A stretch of DNA of 64,000 nucleotides from the NCBI GenBank assembly GCA_020446675.1, contig JAGREE010000001.1, positions 86,199 to 150,198 of the forward strand. The letters run 5' to 3'. Of the stretch, positions 16,698 to 26,245 are shown in pieces (the stretch's first letter is position 1; each line of letters begins with the position of its first letter). The position numbers and the translations under genes were made by a program. The DNA comes from Alphaproteobacteria bacterium. Lineage in GTDB: Bacteria > Pseudomonadota > Alphaproteobacteria > Sphingomonadales > Emcibacteraceae. The notes beneath the pieces were generated by a model. The model was not told the origin of the DNA. It was given only the letters and a program-made list of their open reading frames with translations, and ran no database searches.

Positions 16698-18044
16698 ATG
16701 ATGAATTTCGACCAGCAATTATTTGATTATGTGGTGAATGCCGCCAGAGACTTTGAAGAAAATCTCAATACCCGCCGGGTTACACCGGATGCGGAAGGTT
16801 TAAAATCATTGGACCGCTTTAATGAACCCTTAAGCCAGACCGGGGAAGCCGCAATATCCGTCATAAAAATGCTGAATGAGATAGGGGAACCCGGTGTGGT
16901 CTCCTCCCGTGGGGGGCGCTACTACGGCTTTGTCACCGGGGGTGCGCTTCCTGCGGCTGTGGCGGCAAACTGGCTTGCGGCAAGCTGGGATCAGAATGCC
17001 GGTCCAATGGTTATGAGCCCCACTGCCGCAAAAATTGAGGAAGTGGCCGGCACCTGGGTTCTTGATCTTCTTGATTTGCCGCGTCAAAGCGGCTTTGGTT
17101 TCGTCACCGGGGCGACAATGGCGGGTTTCACCGCACTTTCCGCTGCCCGTAACCGGCAATATAAAAATCTGGGTTATGACTTAAAAGCTGACGGCATCCG
17201 AAACGCCCCGAAAATGCGTTTCATTATGTCGGAAGAAATTCACCCGACCAATATCATTGCCCTGCAATATATGGGGTACGGGAAAAATGAACTGGAATTT
17301 GTGCCCTGCGATACGGAAGGGCGGATCAAAGTCGATCAAATTCCAACCCTTGATGATCACTGCATCATCCTGCTGCAGGCAGGCAATGTGAATAGCGGTG
17401 CTTATGATGATTTTAATGCCGTCTGTGATTTGGCGCTTGGAACCGGGGCATGGGTCCATGTTGATGCGGCCTTTGGCGGCTGGGTAAGGGCATCGCGGAC
17501 ACGCGCGCATCTTACAAACGGAATGGAGCGGGCCGACAGCTGGTCGCTGGACTGTCATAAATGGCTTAATGTTCCCCATGATAGTGCCATTTCAATCTGT
17601 CGTGATGCCGGAACTCTTCAGGATATGTTCGGGGTTCGGGCTGCTTATCTGGTTGAGGGCGCGGCGCGGGAGCCGAACCATCACACCCCCGAACTGTCCC
17701 GCCGGGCAAGGGGTATAGAAATCTGGGCCGCGCTTAAATTTCTGGGCCGTGACGGTTTTGCCGACCTGATTGAGCGCACATGCGATTATGCAAAATATTT
17801 TGCGTCCGAACTTGAAAAAATGGGCATTGAAATATTGAACGACGTGGTCATTAACCAGGTTGTGGCAACAATGGATGAAGGAAAGCTTGATCAATTCATC
17901 AAGACTGTGCAAATGGACGGTAAAACATGGTTTGGCCCGACCCATTGGCAGGGGCGAAAAGGGTTCCGTATCAGTATTTCTTCCCATGCCACAACAGACA
18001 GGGATATTGAAATTGCCCTATCCTCGATCCGCGCCGCGCTTTAG
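16698..18044 (+). CDS. PLP-dependent group II amino acid decarboxylase, copy 2
   Basis: A 448-residue paralog of the enzyme at 13635, alike over its full length by eye. It has the same cofactor loop (GFVTGATMAGFTAL), HVDAAFGGW and CHKWLNVPHD, with the PLP lysine at 288 (287 if the second ATG at 16701 is used, the same number as in copy 1). An AAAGGAT ribosome binding site fits either ATG. It overlaps the convergent OsmC gene by four bases (TTAG). Two copies with slightly different active-site neighbours (Tyr versus His after VP) suggest related but not identical substrates. Confidence 0.87.
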   Translation: MMNFDQQLFDYVVNAARDFEENLNTRRVTPDAEGLKSLDRFNEPLSQTGEAAISVIKMLNEIGEPGVVSSRGGRYYGFVTGGALPAAVAANWLAASWDQNAGPMVMSPTAAKIEEVAGTWVLDLLDLPRQSGFGFVTGATMAGFTALSAARNRQYKNLGYDLKADGIRNAPKMRFIMSEEIHPTNIIALQYMGYGKNELEFVPCDTEGRIKVDQIPTLDDHCIILLQAGNVNSGAYDDFNAVCDLALGTGAWVHVDAAFGGWVRASRTRAHLTNGMERADSWSLDCHKWLNVPHDSAISICRDAGTLQDMFGVRAAYLVEGAAREPNHHTPELSRRARGIEIWAALKFLGRDGFADLIERTCDYAKYFASELEKMGIEILNDVVINQVVATMDEGKLDQFIKTVQMDGKTWFGPTHWQGRKGFRISISSHATTDRDIEIALSSIRAAL

Positions 18045-18508
18045 GAAATGATCTCAGTTATAATTTCCGTCGTCACCGAATTGGCAATAAAGCATAATTC
18101 GTGGGATTTATGATGGATACGCTCAAGGTCTTCTGCGGTTGGGATTTTGTCACCGCTATAATGGGCTTCGGGTTTTAAAATCACCTTGGTCATGGCCATT
18201 TTATTGCGGCCGATGCGTTCAAGCGTTCCAACGGCGTGATCGGTATAGTCATCAACGACAAATCCCTCGCGTGAGCAAAGATCAAGGAAAAAAAGCATAT
18301 GACAGCTTGAAAGGCTGGCGACAAAAGCCTGTTCCGGGTCAATATAATCAGGATTGGAATAAGGGACCGGCACAATATGATGAGACGGGCTGGCCGGAAT
18401 GGTCAGGCCGCCGTCAAAGCGCCATTGATGCACACGGCTATATTTCTGATCCGTATATTTTTCCTGTTCACCGCGTTTCCACGATATCACCGCTTCATAG
18501 TCTGACAT
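18041..18508 (-). CDS. OsmC family peroxiredoxin-like protein
   Basis: A 155-residue cytoplasmic protein expected to reduce organic hydroperoxides with two cysteines. The first cysteine is in SLSSCHMLFFLDLCSREG on the central helix, the second in HELCFIANSV near the C-terminus, the spacing of the OsmC/Ohr fold. The extra cysteine in LDLCSR is also common in this group. Whether it is OsmC, Ohr or the YhfA-like branch cannot be told by eye. The start has a clear AGGAGAA site. No regulator gene is adjacent. Confidence 0.87.
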   Translation of the reverse strand: MSDYEAVISWKRGEQEKYTDQKYSRVHQWRFDGGLTIPASPSHHIVPVPYSNPDYIDPEQAFVASLSSCHMLFFLDLCSREGFVVDDYTDHAVGTLERIGRNKMAMTKVILKPEAHYSGDKIPTAEDLERIHHKSHELCFIANSVTTEIITEIIS

Positions 18509-18629
18509 GCTTTTCTCCTTTTATAAAAAAAACTATCACAGTTTTAAAAAAGGGCGTATCCGAATGTTGTTTTTTTGATCAGAAAAGTTATAAAAAGAAA
18601 TCATAAAAATTTATAGCTCAGGGAACATC

Positions 18630-19124
18630 ATGGAAAAATATATCGTCGACAGTGCGCGAACCGCTTCAAACACTTATTTCACCGATAAAGTCACCGACGA
18701 GGAAGTCAAAGAAACATTCGAGGATTTTGCCAAAACCGGCGAAATTCTTGATAATCAGAAACGCAGACTTTTTTATGGGAATGGCGACACGCTTGAAGGC
18801 GGAGAGGTTGAAGATTTTTCAATTTCAAATTTAAACGGCAATATTGTCCATGCCATTTACGGGATCTGCACCGAAGCCGGGGAAATGAGCGAAGCGTTCC
18901 TGAAAGCAGCAAAGTCAGGTCAGTTTGATGAAGTGAACCTGAAAGAGGAAGCAGGGGACCTGATGTGGTATCTGGCCATGCTGTTTCGTGAGCTCGGGAC
19001 CGATTTTACAGAAGTTGCCTTTACAAACCTGAATAAGCTTAAAGCCCGCTTCCCGGATAAATTCACTCAGGAAAAAGCCTATGATCGCGATCTTGATACC
19101 GAAAGGGAAATTCTGGAACGCTAG
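18630..19124 (+). CDS. MazG-like nucleotide pyrophosphohydrolase
   Basis: A 164-residue all-alpha NTP pyrophosphatase, likely to hydrolyse non-canonical nucleoside triphosphates to the monophosphate. The metal site is spread over GICTEAGEMSEAFLKA (EAxE) and LKEEAGDLMWYLAML (EExGD), as in MazG and dUTPase-2-type proteins. The N-terminal 60 residues precede the catalytic core and are longer than in minimal MazG domains. It ends in a four-base overlap (CTAG) with the convergent GFA gene. Exact substrate unknown. Confidence 0.83.
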   Translation: MEKYIVDSARTASNTYFTDKVTDEEVKETFEDFAKTGEILDNQKRRLFYGNGDTLEGGEVEDFSISNLNGNIVHAIYGICTEAGEMSEAFLKAAKSGQFDEVNLKEEAGDLMWYLAMLFRELGTDFTEVAFTNLNKLKARFPDKFTQEKAYDRDLDTEREILER

Positions 19125-19528
19125 GTCGGCAATTCATCAAATTGGGGAAGGTCGTCTGTAATCTCATGCCAGGGTGCTTTTGAGCCGACGAAAATATGCG
19201 CATTCGGCCGGATCGACGGTGTATCAACCAGCGTCCCCATGGTCACATGGGCATATTCACCATCCCGCACCACAGAATAAAGCAGCGAACCGCAAGACCC
19301 GCAATGATGGTCATAATTCACATCATCGCCATAATTCAGGATATTTTCTGCGCCCTTAATCAGCTTCAGGCGGTCTATCTTAATCCCGGCAAAGGATTTA
19401 AAGGCTGACCCTGTGGTCCGCCGACAGTTTGAACAATGACAGTTCAAGGCATAGGCAAAATCATCATCGACCTGATACTGAACCGCCCCGCACAGACATT
19501 TTCCGGAAAGCTTTTTGGGTTTTGTCAT
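19121..19528 (-). CDS. GFA family zinc-binding protein
   Basis: A 135-residue member of the GFA (glutathione-dependent formaldehyde-activating, CENP-V-like) fold. Seven cysteines form the expected zinc sites: CLCG, CHCSNC and CGSC. Most members are not proven formaldehyde-activating enzymes, so the family name should not be read as function. Length is typical. Neighbours (MazG-like, OsmC, TlpA) suggest a mixed housekeeping or stress region rather than formaldehyde metabolism. Confidence 0.87.
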   Translation of the reverse strand: MTKPKKLSGKCLCGAVQYQVDDDFAYALNCHCSNCRRTTGSAFKSFAGIKIDRLKLIKGAENILNYGDDVNYDHHCGSCGSLLYSVVRDGEYAHVTMGTLVDTPSIRPNAHIFVGSKAPWHEITDDLPQFDELPT

Positions 19529-19595
19529 GGGTATCCTTATTAAATTAGGGGTTTTGATACTAAGTCGAATTTCCCAAGCTGTAAATTGGCAATTA

Positions 19596-19624
19596 TTGAC
19601 AGTTTTATTTTAGCGGGGTACCAT
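19596..19624 (+). promoter_or_regulatory. Sigma-70-type promoter of the TlpA-like gene
   Basis: A perfect TTGACA (19596-19601) is followed after exactly 17 bases by TACCAT (19619-19624), which matches TATAAT at four positions. The expected start of transcription is about 13 bases before the ATG, with a strong AAAGGGGGAT ribosome binding site between. This is one of the clearest promoters in the window. Confidence 0.55.
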
Positions 19625-19643
19625 TTAAAAAAAGGGGGATGAT

Positions 19644-20156
19644 ATGCGCTTACTTATTTCCATTCTGCTATTTGTTTTTGCCACCAATGCTGTCTATGCA
19701 GAAGATATTGTTGGCAATCTGAATATTGGTGATGCCATCCCGGATGCTCTTGGATCGGATATTGACGGCACAAAAATTAATTCAAGTGATTATCAGGGCA
19801 AAATTATGGTCATTAGTTTTTGGGCGACCTGGTGTCCACCCTGCCGCAGGGAACTACCAATCATTGATAATCTGCAAAGACTGGTTGGCAAGGACCGGCT
19901 CGCCGTGATCGCGGTTAATTTTGGCGAATCCAAACGGATTTTCCGTAAGTTTATCCGTGCCGCTGGGGATGTCCATTTGACCTTTAGCCATGATAATAAG
20001 GGAAAAATTGGCACAAAAACCTTCGGCATTAAAGCAATCCCGCATATGATTATTGTTGATCATATGGGCAAAGTCGCCCATGTCCACTCCGGCTATGGGG
20101 AGGAGACCGTGGATAACCTTGCCAATGAAATAAACGGCCTTTTAAGCAAAATGTAA
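19644..20156 (+). CDS. TlpA-type periplasmic thiol-disulfide reductase
   Basis: A 170-residue exported thioredoxin-fold protein with a signal peptide (cut near VYAED). The active site is FWATWCPPC (Cys64 and Cys67), the WCPPC form of TlpA/ResA/CcmG reductases. The cis-proline loop is KAIPHMI. Such proteins reduce disulfides in exported proteins, often for cytochrome maturation, and need electrons from a membrane partner such as DsbD, not seen here. It lies alone or upstream of the penicillin acylase gene (75 bases). Confidence 0.88.
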   Translation: MRLLISILLFVFATNAVYAEDIVGNLNIGDAIPDALGSDIDGTKINSSDYQGKIMVISFWATWCPPCRRELPIIDNLQRLVGKDRLAVIAVNFGESKRIFRKFIRAAGDVHLTFSHDNKGKIGTKTFGIKAIPHMIIVDHMGKVAHVHSGYGEETVDNLANEINGLLSKM

Positions 20157-20231
20157 GCAGGCTTATAAAACCATCTTTCAATTCTGCCACTTTAACCGTA
20201 AACTGACCCGATAAATTAAAGGGAGAGATTT

Positions 20232-22640
20232 ATGCGCAAAATTTTATTCGCGATTTTACTTGCCATGTCCAGCTCGGTGGCAACGGCACAGGAAGACCAG
20301 TCGGTCACCATTTCCGGACTTACGGAACCGGTTGAAATTATCAAGGATAAATGGGGCATTTCCCATATCTATGCGCAGAACCAGGCCGATTTATTTTTTG
20401 CCCAAGGCTATAATGCGGTGCGGGACCGGCTTTTTCAGTTTGAAATATGGCGGCGAAAAGCCACAGGAACCCTTTCCGAAATTATGGGTGCAAAAGCCAT
20501 TGCCCATGATGAGGGGGCAAGACTGCTTCGGTTTCGCGGGGATCTAAAAGCGGAGCTTGCCCATTACCACCCGGACAGCGTGGAAATTATCAATGCCTTT
20601 GTGGACGGGGTTAATGCCTATATTAAGGAAACAGAAAAGAACCCCGACCTACTTTCTTTCGAATTTAATCTGCTGGGGATCAAACCCGGCTATTGGACCC
20701 CGGAAATTGTTATTTCGCGCCATAATGCGCTGACCGGTGGTATATCAAACGAAATTATGCTTGCCAAAGCCATAACCGCCCTTGGCGGTGAAAAAGTCCG
20801 GGACATTATGCCCTTTTACCGCAATACATATTTAAAACCGTTTGATGGGGTTGATCTTGCCAAAATCACAAATGACATAATGGCAAGCTATATTGCTTCA
20901 CGCAGTCAGCCTGTGTTTGACCAAAGCGATGTTAAAAATCCGCAAATGACATTTATCAACGCGAAGCCGCAATTTGGTGATGAAAATTTCTGGAATGACC
21001 CTATTGAAGGCATCAACAATATCGGCAGTAACAACTGGGTTATTGCCGGCCGGCGCACCAAAAGCGGTAAGCCGATTATGGCCAATGATCCGCACAGGAC
21101 AATCCAGAACCCGTCGCTTCGCTATATGGTGCATCTTAACGCCCCGGCAAAGGACGGCAAGCGGGGCTGGAACGTGATCGGCGGCGGTGAACCGGTGCTA
21201 CCCGGGGTATCCATCGGTCATAATGAATATGGCGCCTGGGGACTAACCATTTTCCGCATCGATCAGGAAGATTTATATGTCTATAAAACCAATCCGGATA
21301 ACCCGAACCAGTATTGGTATGATGATGAATGGGTTAATATGGAAACGGAGCAGACAACCATCAGTGTCAAGGGGCAGGGTGACGTGAGCGCCACCCTTAA
21401 ATATTCAAAACATGGACCCGTAATTTTTGAAGACCCGGAAAATCATCTGGCATATGGTCTTAAGGCCGCCTGGCTTGATGTCGGGGCGACACCTTATCTT
21501 GCCAGTCTGCGCATGGATCAGGCCCAAAATTTCAGAGAATTCAGGGAAGCCTGCAGCTTTTCCGGCCTTCCCGGTGAAAATATGGTCTGGGCCGACAGTG
21601 AAGGCACCATTGGTTGGCAATCGGTCGGGCTGACCCCAATGCGCTTTGGCTGGGACGGCAGTCTGCCAATCCCCGGCGATGGGACCTATGAATGGGATGG
21701 CTATGTTCCGATCAAACAAATGCCCCATATTACCAACCCGGTCGCCGGATGGTATGGAACCGCCAACAATCATAATGTTCCGGCCGGTTATCCAAATATT
21801 TTTTCCGATTTTTATTCGGACCCGGCCCGGGCTGAGCGCATGGCTGAAGTCCTGGACGCTGCAGCGGATCAAACGGTTCAGGACAGCATGACCCTTCAGT
21901 ATGATACCAAATCCATGAATGCGGAAAAAATGACCCCGGTCATTGGCAAAGTCAGACTGTCAGGCAAATTGCGTGATGCGCAGAAAAAACTGGCGAACTG
22001 GGATCACAGACTTGATAGGAACAGTGTTGCCGCCGCAATATTTGATCTTTGGGAACAGTCCATGCTTGCGCTGGTTTATCAGCGACTTGTGCCGGAAGAT
22101 CAGGCCGTAAATGTGTCCATGATCACCCGTGAAAAACTGACACAATGGCTTATTGACCCGCCTGATTTTGTTTTTGGCGATAATCCGGCAAGAACAAGAG
22201 ATCGGATGATTAAGCAAAGTATGGAAATGGCCGTTTCGAAACTGACTGAGAAACTTGGTCCTGATATGGATAAATGGCTTTACGGTAGCCTTCATTATGC
22301 AGAATTAAATCATCCGCTCAGTCATCTTTTGAGCGCTGATGAACAGAAAAAGGTCAATATTCCGCGTCTCCCCAGAGGCGGGGGCAGCAATACCCTTAAT
22401 GCCAATCACGGCAACAGCCGCCAAACTTCCGGGGCCAGTTTTCGCATGATTGTGGACACGGCCGACTGGGACGGGGCCATGGGCACTAATACACCCGGGC
22501 AGTCCGCTGACCCGCGCAGCAAACATTATGCGGATTTATATGAAAACTGGAATAAGGGGGACTATTTCCCCATGTATTATTCAAAAGATAAAATTTCAGA
22601 CAATAGGGATATAATAATTCACTTAAAACCAATGGATTAG
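20232..22640 (+). CDS. Penicillin acylase family N-terminal nucleophile hydrolase
   Basis: An 802-residue periplasmic amidohydrolase precursor. The signal peptide (about 1-19) is followed by the alpha chain with IIKDKWGISHIYAQNQADLFFAQGY, a spacer, and the self-cleavage site before Ser266 in NIGSNNWV, which becomes the catalytic N-terminal serine of the beta chain. Further family marks are MANDPH and the conserved HKHY-like region near the C-terminus. Family members cleave beta-lactam side chains or acyl-homoserine lactones; both are possible here and sequence alone does not decide. A methyltransferase gene follows after 30 bases. Confidence 0.9.
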   Translation: MRKILFAILLAMSSSVATAQEDQSVTISGLTEPVEIIKDKWGISHIYAQNQADLFFAQGYNAVRDRLFQFEIWRRKATGTLSEIMGAKAIAHDEGARLLRFRGDLKAELAHYHPDSVEIINAFVDGVNAYIKETEKNPDLLSFEFNLLGIKPGYWTPEIVISRHNALTGGISNEIMLAKAITALGGEKVRDIMPFYRNTYLKPFDGVDLAKITNDIMASYIASRSQPVFDQSDVKNPQMTFINAKPQFGDENFWNDPIEGINNIGSNNWVIAGRRTKSGKPIMANDPHRTIQNPSLRYMVHLNAPAKDGKRGWNVIGGGEPVLPGVSIGHNEYGAWGLTIFRIDQEDLYVYKTNPDNPNQYWYDDEWVNMETEQTTISVKGQGDVSATLKYSKHGPVIFEDPENHLAYGLKAAWLDVGATPYLASLRMDQAQNFREFREACSFSGLPGENMVWADSEGTIGWQSVGLTPMRFGWDGSLPIPGDGTYEWDGYVPIKQMPHITNPVAGWYGTANNHNVPAGYPNIFSDFYSDPARAERMAEVLDAAADQTVQDSMTLQYDTKSMNAEKMTPVIGKVRLSGKLRDAQKKLANWDHRLDRNSVAAAIFDLWEQSMLALVYQRLVPEDQAVNVSMITREKLTQWLIDPPDFVFGDNPARTRDRMIKQSMEMAVSKLTEKLGPDMDKWLYGSLHYAELNHPLSHLLSADEQKKVNIPRLPRGGGSNTLNANHGNSRQTSGASFRMIVDTADWDGAMGTNTPGQSADPRSKHYADLYENWNKGDYFPMYYSKDKISDNRDIIIHLKPMD

Positions 22641-22670
22641 AGTGAATTATTTAAGTTAAAGATTAAGAAA

Positions 22671-23288
22671 ATGGACAAACATATTAAAGAAATTGAAGAT
22701 ATTACCTTTAAGGATTATGGATCAAAAGCCCATGATTTTTGGGACAGAACCAAAGATCATGATGTCACGCAGAATTATGAGGCATTTCTGACGCCTTTTG
22801 GAGAGCGGAAAGGGCTGGATATCCTTGATTTTGGTTGTGGACCGGGGCGCGACGTTCTTTATTTCAAATCACTAGGCCATAATCCCGTTGGTTTGGACGG
22901 CACAGCCGAATTTTGTCAAATGGCCCGGGAACTGACCGGTTGCCCGATCCTTGAACAGTCTTTTAATGATTTAAAACTCGTGGAAAACAGCTTTGACGGC
23001 GTATTTGCCAATGCATCGATGTTTCATGTACCGAGTAAAAATCTTCATAAAGTACTCACCGACCTTCATAATGCACTGCGTCCGGGGGGCATTTTATTCA
23101 CATCAAACCCCCGTGGGGACCAGGAAGGATGGCAGAATCCGGGGCGATATGGTCATTTCATGCAGTTTGATACCGCTGTTCAATATTTGGAAAATGCAGG
23201 GTTTGAAGTTATTCATCACTATTACCGGCCGCCAAATTTACCTATACATGAACAAAAATGGTTGGCGATGGTCAGCAGAACGCGCTAA
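22671..23288 (+). CDS. Class I SAM-dependent methyltransferase
   Basis: A 205-residue methyltransferase with the standard Rossmann fold. Motif I is ILDFGCGPGRDVLYFKSLGHNPVGLDGT, with the acidic residue at the end of strand 2 as Asp. Motif post-I and the FDGVFANASMFHVP motif resemble UbiE/Methyltransf_11-type small-molecule enzymes. The substrate is unknown. It starts 30 bases after the penicillin acylase gene on the same strand and may share its transcript. Confidence 0.85.
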   Translation: MDKHIKEIEDITFKDYGSKAHDFWDRTKDHDVTQNYEAFLTPFGERKGLDILDFGCGPGRDVLYFKSLGHNPVGLDGTAEFCQMARELTGCPILEQSFNDLKLVENSFDGVFANASMFHVPSKNLHKVLTDLHNALRPGGILFTSNPRGDQEGWQNPGRYGHFMQFDTAVQYLENAGFEVIHHYYRPPNLPIHEQKWLAMVSRTR

Positions 23289-23379
23289 AAGGATTGTTAG
23301 AAAGAGATATACGTTTAATTACCATAAGTTAAAATATTAAGGGTCGTGATTAGCGTAATTTTTTTGAGACTTAAAAAAT

Positions 23380-24822
23380 ATGAATTTAATGATTAACGTT
23401 GCTACATTGGCGAGTGTAAGCAGCGCCTTTTATGCTATTCTTTTTATTCTGCTATCAATTTTCTGGTGGCAAAATAAGGATATTGACGGGATCATCTGGT
23501 GGTGTGCCTTCCCGCTATTCCGTCTTGTCTACAGTGTGATCGGATCTGATTCCGTAAATTATGAAGATCAGTTTTTCATTTATGTTGGCAATCTGGCGGC
23601 AGTATTGTCAGATACATTTCTGCTGATTGGTTGTCTCAAATTTATTGGCCAGCCTATAAACTGGAAGCTTATTGGCGGCTATCTTATCCTTTTTGTCCTG
23701 ATCTGCTGCTATCAGTATTCGATAAATGCCGAACTACCGGAGCGGACAAAACTGGTGGTCGTATTCGATCTTATCCCCATTATTTCTTCCATTATGGTCT
23801 TATTTCGATTGCCAAATACTAAATATGCCCTTGAAAAATACTTCACCATTTTCTGGGTAAGTATGCAGATCGCGGTGTTTTCTTTCTGGATACTTATTAA
23901 TTTTGAATTCAATAATCGCGACTATGGCATCTATATTTTATTCAGCCTGACATTCATTTATGTAAGTCATATATTTACCACTGTTGGGCTCATTATTCTG
24001 ACAATTGCCAGAAGAAGAAGCCAGCTTCGCGAAGAAAGCCGGGATCATAAACTGCTTGAGGAAGAACTGGAAAAAACCCTGAGAAAAGCCCAGGATGCCA
24101 ATGACGAAAAAACCAAATTTCTGACCAATATGTCCCATGAGCTTAGAACACCGCTCAATGCCATTATCGGTTTTTCTGAAAGTCTCAAGCTTAGTTACTA
24201 TGGAGAACTTAATCCAAAGCAGCGTGAATATGTTGATAATATTCATGGCGGGGGAGAACTGCTTTTGAAACTGATTACCGACCTTCTTGATCTTTCCAGC
24301 ATTGAAGAAGGAAAAATGGATATCCTTCTGGAGGAGGTTAATCTTAACCTGCTGATAGAAAAGACACTGCCACTGCTTCGCGAAATTGTTGGTGCAGAAA
24401 GTGACAGACTAAAAATCCACAATGAAATTAGTGACAGTAAAAAATCCTGTGCGGTGTATATTGACCAGATCAGAACCAAACAGATATTAATCAATTTTGT
24501 TTCAAACGCCGTAAAATACGGCAATCCCGACAGCGATGTCATTTTGACAATATCCGACCATGACGAACACTATTTCAGAGTAAGCGTTAAAGACAGCGGT
24601 AGGGGAATTGCCCCGGAACAGTATGAGAATATATTTAAGCCATTCAACCGGGCAGGCAATGAGAAATCCAATATTGAAGGGATCGGTGTCGGGCTATCCA
24701 TCGCCAGAAAACTTATTCATGAAATGCAGGGAAATATTGATTTTATCAGCACAGTGGGTGAGGGATCCGAATTCTGGATCGATATTCCAAAATCAAAACA
24801 ACATCAATTACCGATAAGTTAG
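23380..24822 (+). CDS. Membrane sensor histidine kinase, copy 1
   Basis: A 480-residue hybrid-free histidine kinase. The first 215 residues hold about seven membrane helices with little between them, so the sensor is the membrane bundle itself. A short coiled coil leads to the HisKA domain with FLTNMSHELRTPLNAIIGFSE (phosphorylated His253). The ATPase domain has the N box (FVSNAVKYG), DSGRGIAP and GIGVGLSIA. The next gene is a paralog starting four bases after the stop. No response regulator is adjacent. The signal is unknown. Confidence 0.9.
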   Translation: MNLMINVATLASVSSAFYAILFILLSIFWWQNKDIDGIIWWCAFPLFRLVYSVIGSDSVNYEDQFFIYVGNLAAVLSDTFLLIGCLKFIGQPINWKLIGGYLILFVLICCYQYSINAELPERTKLVVVFDLIPIISSIMVLFRLPNTKYALEKYFTIFWVSMQIAVFSFWILINFEFNNRDYGIYILFSLTFIYVSHIFTTVGLIILTIARRRSQLREESRDHKLLEEELEKTLRKAQDANDEKTKFLTNMSHELRTPLNAIIGFSESLKLSYYGELNPKQREYVDNIHGGGELLLKLITDLLDLSSIEEGKMDILLEEVNLNLLIEKTLPLLREIVGAESDRLKIHNEISDSKKSCAVYIDQIRTKQILINFVSNAVKYGNPDSDVILTISDHDEHYFRVSVKDSGRGIAPEQYENIFKPFNRAGNEKSNIEGIGVGLSIARKLIHEMQGNIDFISTVGEGSEFWIDIPKSKQHQLPIS

Positions 24823-24826
24823 GGCA

Positions 24827-26242
24827 ATGAAAAATCTGGATTTATATACAATACAGTTGATCAGTTCGGTTATTCTTTTTGTGCTGAGCGTACTGATGGT
24901 GCTTTTATGGTCACAGGATGCCCGCAATAAGGCGCGGACATGGTGGTGTGTGTTCACTATTCTGCTCACTGTTGATACTGTTTTTTCAACTTTCCCGGAA
25001 ATCAGAAATAATCTGGCTTATATTTACATATTTGATGTTATTAGCAGCTTTTCCTATCTTGCATTGATGAAGGGGTGTCTGGAATTTGCATCAATCCGCT
25101 ATAATCGTGTCCTTATTTTTGCTCTGTTTTTAAGCTGCCTGATCATTAATGCGGCGGGCGCGGTGCTTGAATTTTCGGATGATTTATGCCGTGTCATTAC
25201 ACTGTCCTATAATAGTGTGGCGCTGCTGGTTTCCGGCTATGCCATTTTGAAACTGAACAAGCATATCTATTTTCTGGAACGTTATTTTTTCATGATCCTC
25301 ATGGCTATTAATCTGGGCATTTATGGTATCTGGGTCTATTTCATGCTCAGAAAAGAACCGGAAGACAATTTTTTGTTCGGCTTAAGCGAAACACCGATTT
25401 ATTTTGTTCAGATATTTGTCATTTTTACGCTATTCTTATTAATCCTCGGCCGGATAAGATCCCAGCTGGAGCGGGAAAATCATCGCAGTATCGTGATTAA
25501 AAATGCCATGACAGCAGCAGTCCGCGAAACCAACGTGGCAAACAAATCAAAGTCAATTTTTCTCACCAATATGAGCCATGAACTCAGAACGCCGCTAAAC
25601 ATAATCCTCGGCTTTTCAGAAGCCTTGAAAATGGAACTGATGGGTCCGTTAAATAAAAAACAAAAATCCTTTGCCGAAAATATTCATTTTGGCGGCAGAA
25701 GACTGCTTAATCTGATTAATGATCTTTTATCCTTAAGTAAAATCGAAGCAGGCACCCTAAACAAGAAACTTGAACCGATAAGCCCGGAAGCATTGCTCAA
25801 GGAAAAGGGGGCCATCCTGCAAAACCATATTAAAAATTTTAATTGCAGACTTTTTCTGATTGACGATTTTACGGACCTTGATTCGAAAGCCTATCTGTCG
25901 GTAAATTCAGACTGGATTGAACAAAGTCTTCTGGCGCTTGTCGATAATGCCCGTAAATATGGCTCTGACCAGGCCAGCATCTGGCTTAACGGTTTTACGC
26001 TGAACAAAAATACTGTCCGCATCAGCATAAAAGATGAAGGGCGGGGAATTGCCGAACAACATCGGAAAATGGTGTTTAAACCCTTTAACCGTGCCGGCAA
26101 TGATGACAGCACAATAGAAGGCACGGGGACCGGACTTGCGATCGTAAAGGGCCTTGTGGAAGCCATGGGCGGCACAATTGGTTATGAAAGCCAGCCGGGA
26201 AAGGGCACAACCTTCTGGATTGATTTGCCGCTTAAGCGGTAA
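24827..26242 (+). CDS. Membrane sensor histidine kinase, copy 2
   Basis: A 471-residue paralog of the preceding kinase with the same plan: seven or so membrane helices in the first 215 residues, HisKA with FLTNMSHELRTPLNIILGFSE (His251), N box ALVDNARKYG and G boxes DEGRGIAE and GTGTGLAIV. The spacing of four bases to copy 1 and conserved order show a tandem duplication inside one transcript. The sensor halves have diverged much more than the kinase halves, which suggests different signals or a heterodimer. It ends three bases before the convergent serine hydrolase gene. Confidence 0.9.
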   Translation: MKNLDLYTIQLISSVILFVLSVLMVLLWSQDARNKARTWWCVFTILLTVDTVFSTFPEIRNNLAYIYIFDVISSFSYLALMKGCLEFASIRYNRVLIFALFLSCLIINAAGAVLEFSDDLCRVITLSYNSVALLVSGYAILKLNKHIYFLERYFFMILMAINLGIYGIWVYFMLRKEPEDNFLFGLSETPIYFVQIFVIFTLFLLILGRIRSQLERENHRSIVIKNAMTAAVRETNVANKSKSIFLTNMSHELRTPLNIILGFSEALKMELMGPLNKKQKSFAENIHFGGRRLLNLINDLLSLSKIEAGTLNKKLEPISPEALLKEKGAILQNHIKNFNCRLFLIDDFTDLDSKAYLSVNSDWIEQSLLALVDNARKYGSDQASIWLNGFTLNKNTVRISIKDEGRGIAEQHRKMVFKPFNRAGNDDSTIEGTGTGLAIVKGLVEAMGGTIGYESQPGKGTTFWIDLPLKR

Positions 26243-26245
26243 TAA

